A stretch of 11,723 nucleotides of DNA from an uncultured Mediterranea sp. (GTDB lineage: Bacteria; Bacteroidota; Bacteroidia; Bacteroidales; Bacteroidaceae), in assembly GCA_946007445.1 (NCBI GenBank), contig CAMGAL010000032.1, forward strand, positions 1 to 11,723. Direction: 5' to 3'. A program made the translations under genes and the position numbers. The notes beneath the pieces are model-generated. The model had not been told where the DNA came from and did not search any database. It saw nothing but the letters and a program-made list of their open reading frames with translations. The stretch's first letter is position 1, and each line of letters opens with the position of its first letter. Positions 1-6,026 of the stretch are shown in pieces.

Positions 1-62
1 TTTATGAATATGTCCCTCATTGATTTCCTTTACTGTTCCTGCTGGTATCGGGATGTTATTAG
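1..62 (+). other. Corrupted upstream part of tsaD
   Basis: From about position 22 the DNA still resembles the TsaD region just before the intact frame (roughly DFPFLCLLVSGGNSQI as I remember Bacteroides TsaD), but it cannot be read through. In the downstream frame, TGA lies at 21-23 and TAG at 60-62, and the residues between read PLLFLLVSGCY. Assuming the family sequence, the differences are a missing C in a CCC run near 26-28, G to T changes at about 37 and 54, an A to T at about 57, an extra T near 60 and a missing C near 64. Upstream of about position 20 I cannot align anything. This looks like low-quality sequence at a contig edge, or a decayed gene. The comparison is from memory, not from an alignment. 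Confidence 0.6.
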
Positions 63-647
63 CAAATCATTCTGGTCAAAGCCTATAATGACATGCAGAT
101 ATTGGGACAGACCATTGACGATGCAGCGGGCGAAGCCATCGACAAATGCTCCAAGGTGATGGGGTTGGGCTATCCCGGTGGTCCTATCATCGACAAGCTG
201 GCTCGTCAGGGCAATCCGAAAGCATTCAGCTTCAGCAAGCCTCATATCCCTGGGCTGGACTATAGTTTCAGCGGCTTGAAGACCTCCTTTCTCTATAAAC
301 TGAGAGAATGGATAGCCGAAGATCCCGATTTCATCGAACATCACAAGGCTGATTTGGCGGCTTCGCTGGAGGCGACGGTCGTGGAGATACTGATGGACAA
401 GTTGAAGAAGGCAGCCAAGCAATATGGCATCAAGGAGGTGGCTCTGGCGGGAGGCGTATCGGCCAACAATGGGTTACGCAACGCCTTCCGTGAGTGTGCC
501 CAGCGCTATGGCTGGAAAATCTTTATTCCTAAGTTCAGCTATACGACCGACAATGCGGCTATGATTGCCATTACCGGCTATTACAAATACCAGGATGGGG
601 ATTTTTGCCCCATCGAAGCGCCGGCCTATTCACGCGTCACTATCTGA
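63..647 (+). CDS. tsaD: tRNA t6A37 threonylcarbamoyltransferase TsaD, C-terminal part
   Basis: TsaD transfers the threonylcarbamoyl group from threonylcarbamoyl-AMP to A37 of tRNAs that read ANN codons, together with TsaB and TsaE in the cytoplasm. The segment carries the C-terminal part of the Kae1/TsaD ASKHA fold. It shows GQTIDDAAGEAIDK (the nucleotide-binding region), GYPGGPIID, DYSFSGLKTS, AGGVSANNGLR and, near the end, TTDNAAMIA, whose Asp is a metal ligand in the family. The N-terminal half, with the HxxxH metal site, lies outside the window. The open frame begins at 63, right after a TAG. The first ATG is at 93, but homology clearly extends upstream of it (QIILVKAYND), so 93 is not a genuine start. 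About 195 codons remain of roughly 340 usual ones. The pncC-like gene follows after 21 bp. The identity of the family is secure. Confidence 0.9.
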   Translation, partial: QIILVKAYNDMQILGQTIDDAAGEAIDKCSKVMGLGYPGGPIIDKLARQGNPKAFSFSKPHIPGLDYSFSGLKTSFLYKLREWIAEDPDFIEHHKADLAASLEATVVEILMDKLKKAAKQYGIKEVALAGGVSANNGLRNAFRECAQRYGWKIFIPKFSYTTDNAAMIAITGYYKYQDGDFCPIEAPAYSRVTI

Positions 648-668
648 TTTACCACACCCGAACGTATC

Positions 669-1139
669 ATGGCACTGGAAGAAGAGATAGGAAAACGGCT
701 GATAGAGAGAAAAATGACCGTATCCACCGCAGAAAGTTGTACGGGTGGGGGCATCGTGGCCCGACTTACCTCGGTGCCCGGCAGCTCGGAATATGTGAAA
801 GGCGGTATCGTGGCCTATTCCAACGAAGTGAAAGTCAATTTGCTAGACGTGTCGATGGAAACGCTTCATCAGGTAGGTGCCGTGAGCCGCGAAACGGTGA
901 TACAGATGGCAAAAGGGGCGATGAAAAGGCTGAAAACCGATTGTGCCATAGCCACATCGGGGATTGCCGGTCCGGGAGGAGGTACACCTGAGAAGCCGGT
1001 TGGTACCATCTGGATGGCTGTTGCCTATAAAAATGAAATTTCTACCCGAAAACTGGAAGGGGACCAAGGTCGTAGACAAAATGTGGAGAGAACGATAGAA
1101 GAGGCATTGAAACTCCTGCTTGAAAGGCTGGAAGAATGA
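669..1139 (+). CDS. pncC: PncC/CinA C-terminal family nicotinamide-nucleotide amidase
   Basis: A 156-residue stand-alone CinA C-terminal domain. The family deamidates nicotinamide mononucleotide to nicotinic acid mononucleotide, recycling pyridine nucleotides in the cytoplasm. Visible signatures are TAESCTGG at residues 20-27 (carrying the conserved active-site Ser), VAYSNEVK at 48-55 with the conserved Tyr and Lys, and [16 protein letters not shown] at 97-112. The length matches single-domain PncC; the N-terminal molybdopterin-binding-like domain of full CinA is absent. ATG 669 gives the usual family N-terminus. I see no good Shine-Dalgarno, which is normal in Bacteroidetes. It starts 21 bp after tsaD and probably shares its transcript. 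In some bacteria this name covers competence-induced proteins; nothing here suggests competence. Confidence 0.9.
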   Translation: MALEEEIGKRLIERKMTVSTAESCTGGGIVARLTSVPGSSEYVKGGIVAYSNEVKVNLLDVSMETLHQVGAVSRETVIQMAKGAMKRLKTDCAIATSGIAGPGGGTPEKPVGTIWMAVAYKNEISTRKLEGDQGRRQNVERTIEEALKLLLERLEE

Positions 1140-1176
1140 AAAAATGCTATTCTACAGAGAATTATTTGCGGAAATA

Positions 1177-1208
1177 CTTGCGAGTTACAGATAAAAGTAC
1201 TTACTTTG
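1177..1208 (+). promoter_or_regulatory. Probable promoter of the rpmB-rpmG operon
   Basis: Within the 118-bp gap after pncC there is a -33-like CTTG at 1177-1180 and, after a 20-bp spacer, TTACTTTG at 1201-1208. The second is one mismatch from the Bacteroides -7 consensus TAnnTTTG. A start at about 1215 would leave a leader of about 43 nt before rpmB. The copy of AAGTACTT at 1195-1202 overlaps this promoter. Confidence 0.45.
1195..1202. repeat. Palindrome AAGTACTT, copy 1
   Basis: A perfect 8-bp palindrome lying just inside the probable rpmB promoter. The same word occurs at 4352-4359 and 6018-6025 and, by eye, nowhere else in the window. Confidence 0.5.
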
Positions 1209-1257
1209 CGCTCTGTTTGAAATAAGAATGGTCTGAAATCATAAAACCAAGATAGAA

Positions 1258-1518
1258 ATGTCAAAGATTTGTCAAATTACCGGAAAGAAAGCCATGGTTG
1301 GCAACAATGTTTCACACTCAAAGAGAAGAACTAAGAGAACCTTTGATTTGAACTTGTTTAAGAAGAAGTTCTACTATGTAGAACAGGATTGCTGGATTAG
1401 CCTGAGCCTGTGTGCTGCTGGTCTGCGCATTATAAATAAGAAAGGTCTGGATGCTGCGCTGAACGATGCAGTGGCTAAAGGCTATTGTGATTGGAAAACC
1501 ATTAAAGTGATTGGTTAA
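1258..1518 (+). CDS. rpmB: 50S ribosomal protein L28 (bL28)
   Basis: An 86-residue basic protein of the large ribosomal subunit. The N-terminus [20 protein letters not shown] followed by KRRTKRTF is the typical bL28 opening: the GK-x-GNNVSHS loop and a run of Arg/Lys that contacts 23S rRNA. The C-terminal half, with [18 protein letters not shown], matches the family. It has single Cys residues rather than CxxC pairs, so it appears to be of the zinc-free type. The length fits Bacteroidetes bL28. It is first in a three-gene ribosomal operon, with 23 bp before rpmG. The ATG at 1258 lacks a clear Shine-Dalgarno. Confidence 0.96.
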   Translation: MSKICQITGKKAMVGNNVSHSKRRTKRTFDLNLFKKKFYYVEQDCWISLSLCAAGLRIINKKGLDAALNDAVAKGYCDWKTIKVIG

Positions 1519-1541
1519 AAACGAAGAGGAGATACTGAATT

Positions 1542-1730
1542 ATGGCAAAGAAAGCAAAAGGTAACAGAGTGCAGGTGATTTTGGAATGCACTGAGCACAA
1601 GGATAGTGGTATGCCCGGTACTTCGCGCTACATTACGACGAAGAACCGAAAGAATACGACTGAAAGATTGGAGCAGAATAAGTACAACCCCATCCTGAAG
1701 AGAGTGACTGATCACAAGGAAATCAAGTAA
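1542..1730 (+). CDS. rpmG: 50S ribosomal protein L33 (bL33), zinc-free type
   Basis: A 62-residue large-subunit protein near the tRNA exit site. The core [31 protein letters not shown] and [15 protein letters not shown] are those of bL33. Zinc-binding forms carry two CxxC pairs. Here only one Cys (residue 16) remains and the second pair is replaced by NPILKR, so this is the Cys-minus form, which needs no zinc. AGAGGAG at 1525-1531, about 10 bp before the ATG, could act as a weak Shine-Dalgarno. It is second in the operon, 26 bp before the DUF4295 gene. Confidence 0.95.
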   Translation: MAKKAKGNRVQVILECTEHKDSGMPGTSRYITTKNRKNTTERLEQNKYNPILKRVTDHKEIK

Positions 1731-1756
1731 TTAACCGAAAGATATAGTATAACTCA

Positions 1757-1915
1757 ATGGCAAAGAAAGCAGTAGCAAGTTTGCACGAAGGCTCTAAAGA
1801 AGGTCGTGCATACACGAAGGTGATCAAGATGGTGAAGTCTCCGAAGACTGGTGCCTACATCTTTGACGAGCAAATGGTGCGCAACGAAGATGTGCAAGCC
1901 TTCTTTAAGAAATAA
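1757..1915 (+). CDS. DUF4295 small basic protein (putative ribosomal protein bL38)
   Basis: A short gene of 52 codons, translated by hand from ATG 1757 to TAA 1913-1915. It begins MAKKAVASLHEGSKEGR and ends EDVQAFFKK. It is rich in Lys and has the same MAKKA opening as L33. The small DUF4295 family is found next to rpmB-rpmG in Bacteroidetes. I recall that a Flavobacterium johnsoniae ribosome structure assigned a small Bacteroidetes-specific large-subunit protein, bL38, to this family, but I cannot verify that here. Its position as third gene of the L28-L33 operon, just before a terminator, fits a ribosomal role. The gene is certain; the name bL38 is less so. Confidence 0.9.
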   Translation: MAKKAVASLHEGSKEGRAYTKVIKMVKSPKTGAYIFDEQMVRNEDVQAFFKK

Positions 1916-1955
1916 GCAGATTCTCTACTTTGTAAAAGATAGAAATATGAACTGT

Positions 1956-1992
1956 TCCCCTTGTCGGAAATCTCCGATGAGGGGATTTTTTT
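1956..1992 (+). terminator. Intrinsic terminator of the ribosomal operon
   Basis: TCCCC at 1956-1960 pairs with GGGGA at 1981-1985. Inside it, GTCGGA at 1963-1968 pairs with TCCGAT at 1973-1978 (one G-T wobble) around a 4-nt AATC loop. Two unpaired bases on each side make a small internal loop, and the stem is followed directly by seven T. It lies 40 bp after the DUF4295 stop and upstream of the ftsY promoter, so it separates the two units. Confidence 0.85.
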
Positions 1993-2013
1993 ATAATAAT
2001 TCATCCACACAGA

Positions 2014-2045
2014 TTTTTATATTAAGCGGTTTTGTTATACCTTTG
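2014..2045 (+). promoter_or_regulatory. Probable ftsY promoter
   Basis: TACCTTTG at 2038-2045 matches the Bacteroides -7 consensus TAnnTTTG exactly. A T-rich -33-like TTTTT at 2014-2018 precedes it with a 19-bp spacer, though it lacks the usual G. Transcription would start at about 2052, leaving a leader of about 24 nt before ATG 2076. It comes right after the terminator, as expected for a new unit. Confidence 0.55.
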
Positions 2046-2075
2046 TAGCAGAATGTATTGAAGAAAGGAACTGAT

Positions 2076-3038
2076 ATGGGATTTTTTAGTTTTTTCTCGA
2101 AAGAAAAGAAAGAAACCTTGGATAAAGGATTGTCCAAAACCAAGGAAAGTGTATTCGGAAAGATAGCACGAGCCATTGCCGGTAAGTCGAAAGTGGACGA
2201 TGAGGTGCTGGATAATCTGGAAGAGGTGCTCATAACGTCCGATGTAGGGGTGGAGACCACCTTGAGGATTGTAGAGCGCATACAGAAGCGTGCGGCTACA
2301 GACAAATACATGAATGCCAATGAGTTGAATAGAATCCTACATGATGAGATCGCTGCCTTGCTGACTGAAAACAATACAGACGATGTGGATGACTTCGAAG
2401 CTCCCATACAGAACAAGCCTTATGTCATCATGGTAGTAGGTGTGAATGGAGGGGGCAAGACGACCACCATCGGCAAATTGGCCTATCAGTTCAAGAAAGC
2501 GGGAAAGTCGGTGTACCTGGGTGCGGCCGACACGTTCCGTGCAGCAGCGGTTGAGCAACTGGTCATCTGGGGTGAACGGGTAGGAGTGCCTGTCGTCAAG
2601 CAGAAGATGGGCTCGGATCCTGCTTCCGTGGCATACGACACCTTGAGTTCTGCCGTAGCCAATCAAGCGGACGTGGTCATCATCGATACGGCAGGGCGGC
2701 TGCATAACAAAATAGGCTTGATGAACGAGCTGACCAAGATAAAGAACGTGATGAAGAAGGTCGTGCCGGATGCACCTCATGAGGTATTGCTGGTGCTCGA
2801 TGGTTCGACAGGACAGAATGCGTTCGAACAGGCCAAGCAGTTTACCCTCGCTACCGAAGTCAACGCTCTGGCAGTGACCAAACTGGATGGAACAGCCAAA
2901 GGAGGTGTCGTCATCGGCATCAGCGACCAGTTCAAGATACCGGTGAAATACATCGGCCTGGGTGAAGGCATGGAAGACCTGCAAGTGTTCCGTAGAAGAG
3001 AGTTCGTGGATTCCTTGTTTGGCAATACTAAGTTATGA
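2076..3038 (+). CDS. ftsY: Signal recognition particle receptor FtsY
   Basis: The SRP receptor GTPase: it docks Ffh-ribosome-nascent chain complexes at the inner membrane and hands them to SecYEG. 320 residues. The N domain is at about 20-100 and the G domain follows, with P-loop GVNGGGKT (122-129), DTFRAAA (152-158), DTAGR (204-208), TKLDG (268-272) and GLGE (294-297). There is only a short N-terminal extension (MGFFSFFSKEKK), as is usual in Bacteroidetes; its Phe-rich start may touch the membrane. An in-frame TTG at 2058 would add six residues. I prefer ATG 2076 because AAGGA at 2065-2069 sits 6 bp upstream, because the probable transcription start is only about 6 nt before the TTG, and because the family starts MG(L/F)FSFF. 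The stop overlaps the rimO start. Confidence 0.96.
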   Translation: MGFFSFFSKEKKETLDKGLSKTKESVFGKIARAIAGKSKVDDEVLDNLEEVLITSDVGVETTLRIVERIQKRAATDKYMNANELNRILHDEIAALLTENNTDDVDDFEAPIQNKPYVIMVVGVNGGGKTTTIGKLAYQFKKAGKSVYLGAADTFRAAAVEQLVIWGERVGVPVVKQKMGSDPASVAYDTLSSAVANQADVVIIDTAGRLHNKIGLMNELTKIKNVMKKVVPDAPHEVLLVLDGSTGQNAFEQAKQFTLATEVNALAVTKLDGTAKGGVVIGISDQFKIPVKYIGLGEGMEDLQVFRRREFVDSLFGNTKL

Positions 3039-4339
3039 GACAGAAGACCATCGATATAGTTACTTTGGGCTGCTCGAAGAATCTGGTGGATTCGGAGCGA
3101 CTGATGCGCCAACTGGAAGCGGCTGGCTATCGGGTGACTCACGATGCTGAACATCCTTGTGGCGACATTGCGGTCATCAACACGTGTGGATTCATTGGCG
3201 ATGCCAAGGAGGAGTCCATCCAGATGATTCTGGAGTTTGCTGCGGCCAAGGAAAAGGGACGATTGGAGAAACTCTATGTCATGGGGTGTCTGTCTGAACG
3301 CTATCTTCAGGAATTGGCTGTAGAGATTCCGCAGGTAGACAAGTTCTATGGCAAATTCAAGTGGCAGGAGTTGCTCACTGATTTGGGCCACGCCTATCAG
3401 GGGAAACTCAGCCAGGAGCGGAAACTCACTACTCCCAGTCACTATGCTTATTTGAAGATTTCGGAGGGGTGTGACCGTCATTGTGCCTATTGTGCCATCC
3501 CCATCATGACAGGGCATCATGTGTCGCGTCCGATGGAAGAGATTGTGGCAGAGGTCCGCTACCTGGTGTCGCAGGGAGTGAAGGAATTTCAAGTCATTGC
3601 GCAGGAACTGACATACTATGGGGTAGATCTCTACCACGAGCAGAGACTACCCGAACTGGTGGAGAAGATAGCTGATGTGCCTGGTGTAGAGTGGATTCGA
3701 TTGCACTACGCATATCCCGTTCATTTCCCGACCGATCTGTTCCGTGTCATGCGAGAACGCAAGAATGTGTGCAAGTATATGGATATTGCCTTGCAGCACA
3801 TCAGCGATGCGGTATTGTCGCGGATGCAACGTCATGTCACACAAGAAGAGACCTATGCGCTGATTGAACAATTCCGTCGGGAAGTGCCTGGCATCCATCT
3901 GCGTACGACGCTGATGGTAGGTTTTCCTGGTGAAACGGAAGCTGACTTTGAGGAGCTGAAGACATTCGTACGTAGAGCTCGCTTCGAGCGTATGGGGGCA
4001 TTCGCCTATTCGGAAGAGGAGGGTACCTATGCGGCCGCCCACTATACGGATGACGTGCCCGAGGAGCTGAAACAGGCACGACTGGATGAACTCATGGAGA
4101 TACAGCAGGCTATATCGGCAGAGCTGAGCGATGCCAAGATAGGAGAGACCTTGCAAGTCATCATTGACAGAGAGGAGGGTGACTATTATGTGGGTCGTAC
4201 AGAGTATGATTCTCCTGAAGTGGATCCCGAAGTACTGATTGAAAAGAGCGGCACCTCCCTACAGACAGGGCACTTCTATCCAGTCTTGATTACGGGAGCC
4301 GATGATTATGACCTATATGGACAAGTAGAAACACTATAA
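3035..4339 (+). CDS. rimO: Ribosomal protein S12 methylthiotransferase RimO
   Basis: A radical-SAM enzyme with two iron-sulfur clusters that adds a methylthio group to an Asp of ribosomal protein S12. 434 residues in three domains. The N-terminal methylthiotransferase domain has cluster Cys 13 (LGCSKN), 51 (NTCGF) and 85 (MGCLSERY). The radical-SAM domain has C146-x3-C150-x2-C153 (CDRHCAYC). A C-terminal TRAM domain runs from about 370. GCSKNLVDSE and SEGCDRHCAYC separate it from the tRNA-modifying relatives MiaB and MtaB. All cluster ligands are present. The ATG overlaps the ftsY stop (ATGA, 3035-3038), so the two are probably translationally coupled. Confidence 0.96.
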   Translation: MRQKTIDIVTLGCSKNLVDSERLMRQLEAAGYRVTHDAEHPCGDIAVINTCGFIGDAKEESIQMILEFAAAKEKGRLEKLYVMGCLSERYLQELAVEIPQVDKFYGKFKWQELLTDLGHAYQGKLSQERKLTTPSHYAYLKISEGCDRHCAYCAIPIMTGHHVSRPMEEIVAEVRYLVSQGVKEFQVIAQELTYYGVDLYHEQRLPELVEKIADVPGVEWIRLHYAYPVHFPTDLFRVMRERKNVCKYMDIALQHISDAVLSRMQRHVTQEETYALIEQFRREVPGIHLRTTLMVGFPGETEADFEELKTFVRRARFERMGAFAYSEEEGTYAAAHYTDDVPEELKQARLDELMEIQQAISAELSDAKIGETLQVIIDREEGDYYVGRTEYDSPEVDPEVLIEKSGTSLQTGHFYPVLITGADDYDLYGQVETL

Positions 4340-4351
4340 TCTATTACATCT

Positions 4352-4359
4352 AAGTACTT
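4352..4359. repeat. Palindrome AAGTACTT, copy 2
   Basis: The second copy of the 8-bp palindrome. It lies in the 19-bp gap between rimO and the HU gene and ends on the first base of the HU TTG start codon. Confidence 0.5.
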
Positions 4360-4631
4360 TGAATAACAAGGATTTTACAACGGAATTGGCTCGGAGACTT
4401 GGCCTGACTTACAAAGAGACGGCGGATACGATGAATGTACTACTCGCTGAAATGACCAAGCATCTGGAAGAGGGAAACATCGTATCCATACAGGGATTCG
4501 GCAATTTTGAGGTGAAAAAGAAGGCGGAGCGTATCTCGGTGAACCCCGCTACCAAACTGAGAATGCTGGTACCTCCCAAATTGGTGCTCTCCTTCAAGCC
4601 GGCCATTTCTTTGAAAGGTAAATTCAGATAA
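4359..4631 (+). CDS. HU family DNA-binding protein (TTG start)
   Basis: A 90-residue histone-like protein of the HU/IHF family, which binds and bends DNA as a dimer in the nucleoid. The N-terminal helices carry LARRLGLTYKETADTMNVLL. The beta-arm region has IVSIQGFGNFEVKKK, and the arm itself is AERISVNPATKLRMLVPPK with the Pro that intercalates in the family. FKPAISLKGKF closes the protein. The start is a TTG at 4359: the Bacteroides relatives I remember begin MNNKDF, which this codon gives, and the next in-frame Met is at residue 26, inside the fold. The divergent sequence suggests an accessory HU rather than the main one. It is 19 bp after rimO and 11 bp before a second HU-type gene, probably in one operon. 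Confidence 0.9.
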   Translation: MNNKDFTTELARRLGLTYKETADTMNVLLAEMTKHLEEGNIVSIQGFGNFEVKKKAERISVNPATKLRMLVPPKLVLSFKPAISLKGKFR

Positions 4632-4642
4632 CAAACAGGCTC

Positions 4643-6019
4643 ATGAACGAAAAGAAGAACATACAGGAACTGGTCGATAACTTGTCTGAAAGTCATGGAC
4701 TCAGCAAGCGGAATGCCGACTCTTTTGTCAAAGAGTTTTTTGAATTGATAGAAGAAGCGCTGGAACGAGACAAGTATGTGCGTATCAAAGGATTGGGCAC
4801 ATTTAAACTGATCAATGTGGATAGCCGGGAAAGTATCAACGTCAATACCGGCGAACGATTTGAAATACAAGAGCATACGAAAATATCTTTCACTCCCGAA
4901 CCGGCTTTGAAAGAGACCATCAACAAGCCTTTCTCCCACTTTGAAACGGTCATACTCAATGAGGGCACCGTCTTGGACGATACCCCCGAAGAAGAGGGTA
5001 ACGGAATGGATGAGGAGATGATTGCTGAACCAATTGCTGTCGCCGAACCTGAGATTCCGTGTGAAACCAAACTGGAAGTTCCTGCTATCGAGGAGCCTGC
5101 TATCGAGGAGCCTGCAGCGGAAATGCCCGCAGATGAGAGTCCAATCGTTGAGGAGCCCGTTGCCGAAGAACTCGTTGCCGAAGAACCCGTTGCCGAAAAT
5201 CCTGTTGGGGTTGAACCTGTGATGGCAGAACCTGCCGTGGAAGAATCTGTCGTGGAAGAATCTGTGCCCGAAGAACCAGTCGTGGAAGAACCCATAGAGT
5301 CAGAATCGACTGCTCCTGCCTCTCCGAGGGAAGAAACTGTATCCCAGTCTGAACCTGAAACTTCATCCCCTCTGCTGACGCGTGAACCTATCGTCAGAGA
5401 GCCCGTGTTTGATGAGGAAGCCTTGAATCCTACTCCGCAGAAAAAGAGATGGGAACCAGAGGAACTTCAAGAGGGAGATCCCTCGGGCATGAAGTATTTT
5501 ATCGGTATTGTCTCGATGGTCGTTATTCTCTGTGTGGCTGCGTTGGCCTTCATCTATTTCCCCAGCCTCTATGACCTGTTTTTACCGAAGAAAACGGAGC
5601 CGGTGGCAGAACCGCCTGTACCTGTGCTCGTGCAGGATACTGTCCGTCAGGAGGTGAAGGAGGAGATGCCTGCGGAGAAAGCCGACACGTTGGTTGACTC
5701 CCTCCAAGTGGTCGTGACTGAACCCATCGTGGAAGAGCCGAAACGGGAAGAGCTGCCCAAGCAGGAAGCAACGAAGCAAGAAGTACCTGCCGCCGCACCC
5801 ATCATTCCTGATTCTTCCAGCTATACCATTGTCGGAACAGAAACGACCTATACAATCAAACAAGGAGAAACCTTGACACGGGTTGCGCTCAGATTTTGGG
5901 GAACCAAAAAGCTGTGGCCCTATCTGGTAAAGCACAATCCCAAGGTTATCACGGATCCGAATCATGTGCCCTACGGAACTACCATTCGAATCCCCAAATT
6001 AGAAAAGAGTAAGAAATAA
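4643..6019 (+). CDS. HU domain - acidic repeat - membrane helix - LysM fusion protein
   Basis: 458 residues with an unusual order of parts. Residues 1-92 form an HU/IHF-like domain (KKNIQELVDNL, YVRIKGLGTFKLI, SINVNTGERFEI, ISFTPEPALKETI). Residues about 114-240 are an acidic linker of EEPV/EEPA-type repeats, very rich in Glu, Pro, Val and Ala. After a basic patch QKKR (266-269), one hydrophobic helix spans about 285-306. A second linker follows at 312-395. The C-terminus, 402-453, is a LysM domain (TYTIKQGETLTRVALRFWG to IRIPK). The expected topology puts HU in the cytoplasm and LysM in the periplasm, where LysM binds peptidoglycan glycan chains. The protein could tether the chromosome to the cell wall, or sense the envelope; both are inference. 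It follows the HU gene by 11 bp. Bacteroides genomes carry such proteins under the bare name HU family protein, as far as I recall. Confidence 0.88.
   Translation: MNEKKNIQELVDNLSESHGLSKRNADSFVKEFFELIEEALERDKYVRIKGLGTFKLINVDSRESINVNTGERFEIQEHTKISFTPEPALKETINKPFSHFETVILNEGTVLDDTPEEEGNGMDEEMIAEPIAVAEPEIPCETKLEVPAIEEPAIEEPAAEMPADESPIVEEPVAEELVAEEPVAENPVGVEPVMAEPAVEESVVEESVPEEPVVEEPIESESTAPASPREETVSQSEPETSSPLLTREPIVREPVFDEEALNPTPQKKRWEPEELQEGDPSGMKYFIGIVSMVVILCVAALAFIYFPSLYDLFLPKKTEPVAEPPVPVLVQDTVRQEVKEEMPAEKADTLVDSLQVVVTEPIVEEPKREELPKQEATKQEVPAAAPIIPDSSSYTIVGTETTYTIKQGETLTRVALRFWGTKKLWPYLVKHNPKVITDPNHVPYGTTIRIPKLEKSKK
5072..5305 (+). repeat. Imperfect 15-bp tandem repeats encoding EEPVA-type units
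   Basis: Within the HU-LysM gene, units of 15 bp recur. CCTGCTATCGAGGAG is repeated exactly at 5081-5095 and 5096-5110. Three near-identical units starting GTTGCCGAA occupy 5159-5173, 5174-5188 and 5189-5203. Further degenerate units beginning GTCGTGGAAGAA follow up to about 5300. Because the unit is a multiple of three, gain or loss of copies keeps the frame and changes only linker length. Confidence 0.8.
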
Positions 6020-6026
6020 GTACTTA
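6017..6026. repeat. Palindrome TAAGTACTTA, copy 3
   Basis: The third copy of AAGTACTT, here extended to a perfect 10-bp palindrome. It overlaps the TAA stop of the HU-LysM gene and lies immediately before the left arm of the inverted repeat that reaches the bat promoter. Confidence 0.5.

Noticed and set aside
1926..1932. TACTTTG as a promoter just before the terminator
   Set aside because: It lacks the second spacer base of TAnnTTTG and would drive only a transcript of about 50 nt ending at the terminator. No evidence for a small RNA.
1851..2048. Possible 65-codon gene spanning the end of DUF4295 and the terminator
   Set aside because: It runs through the terminator hairpin and the ftsY -7 box and has no family likeness.
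2058..2075. TTG 2058 as the ftsY start
   Set aside because: It would lie only about 6 nt after the probable transcription start. ATG 2076 has AAGGA upstream and gives the family N-terminus.
4355..4361. TACTTTG at the HU start as a promoter
   Set aside because: It overlaps the start codon and has no TTG-type -33 element about 20 bp upstream. The gene is probably read from the ftsY promoter.
4693..5295. Antisense Ser/Gly/Thr-rich frame opposite the HU-LysM gene
   Set aside because: It mirrors the Glu/Pro repeat codons on the other strand. The + strand gene has clear domains at both ends.
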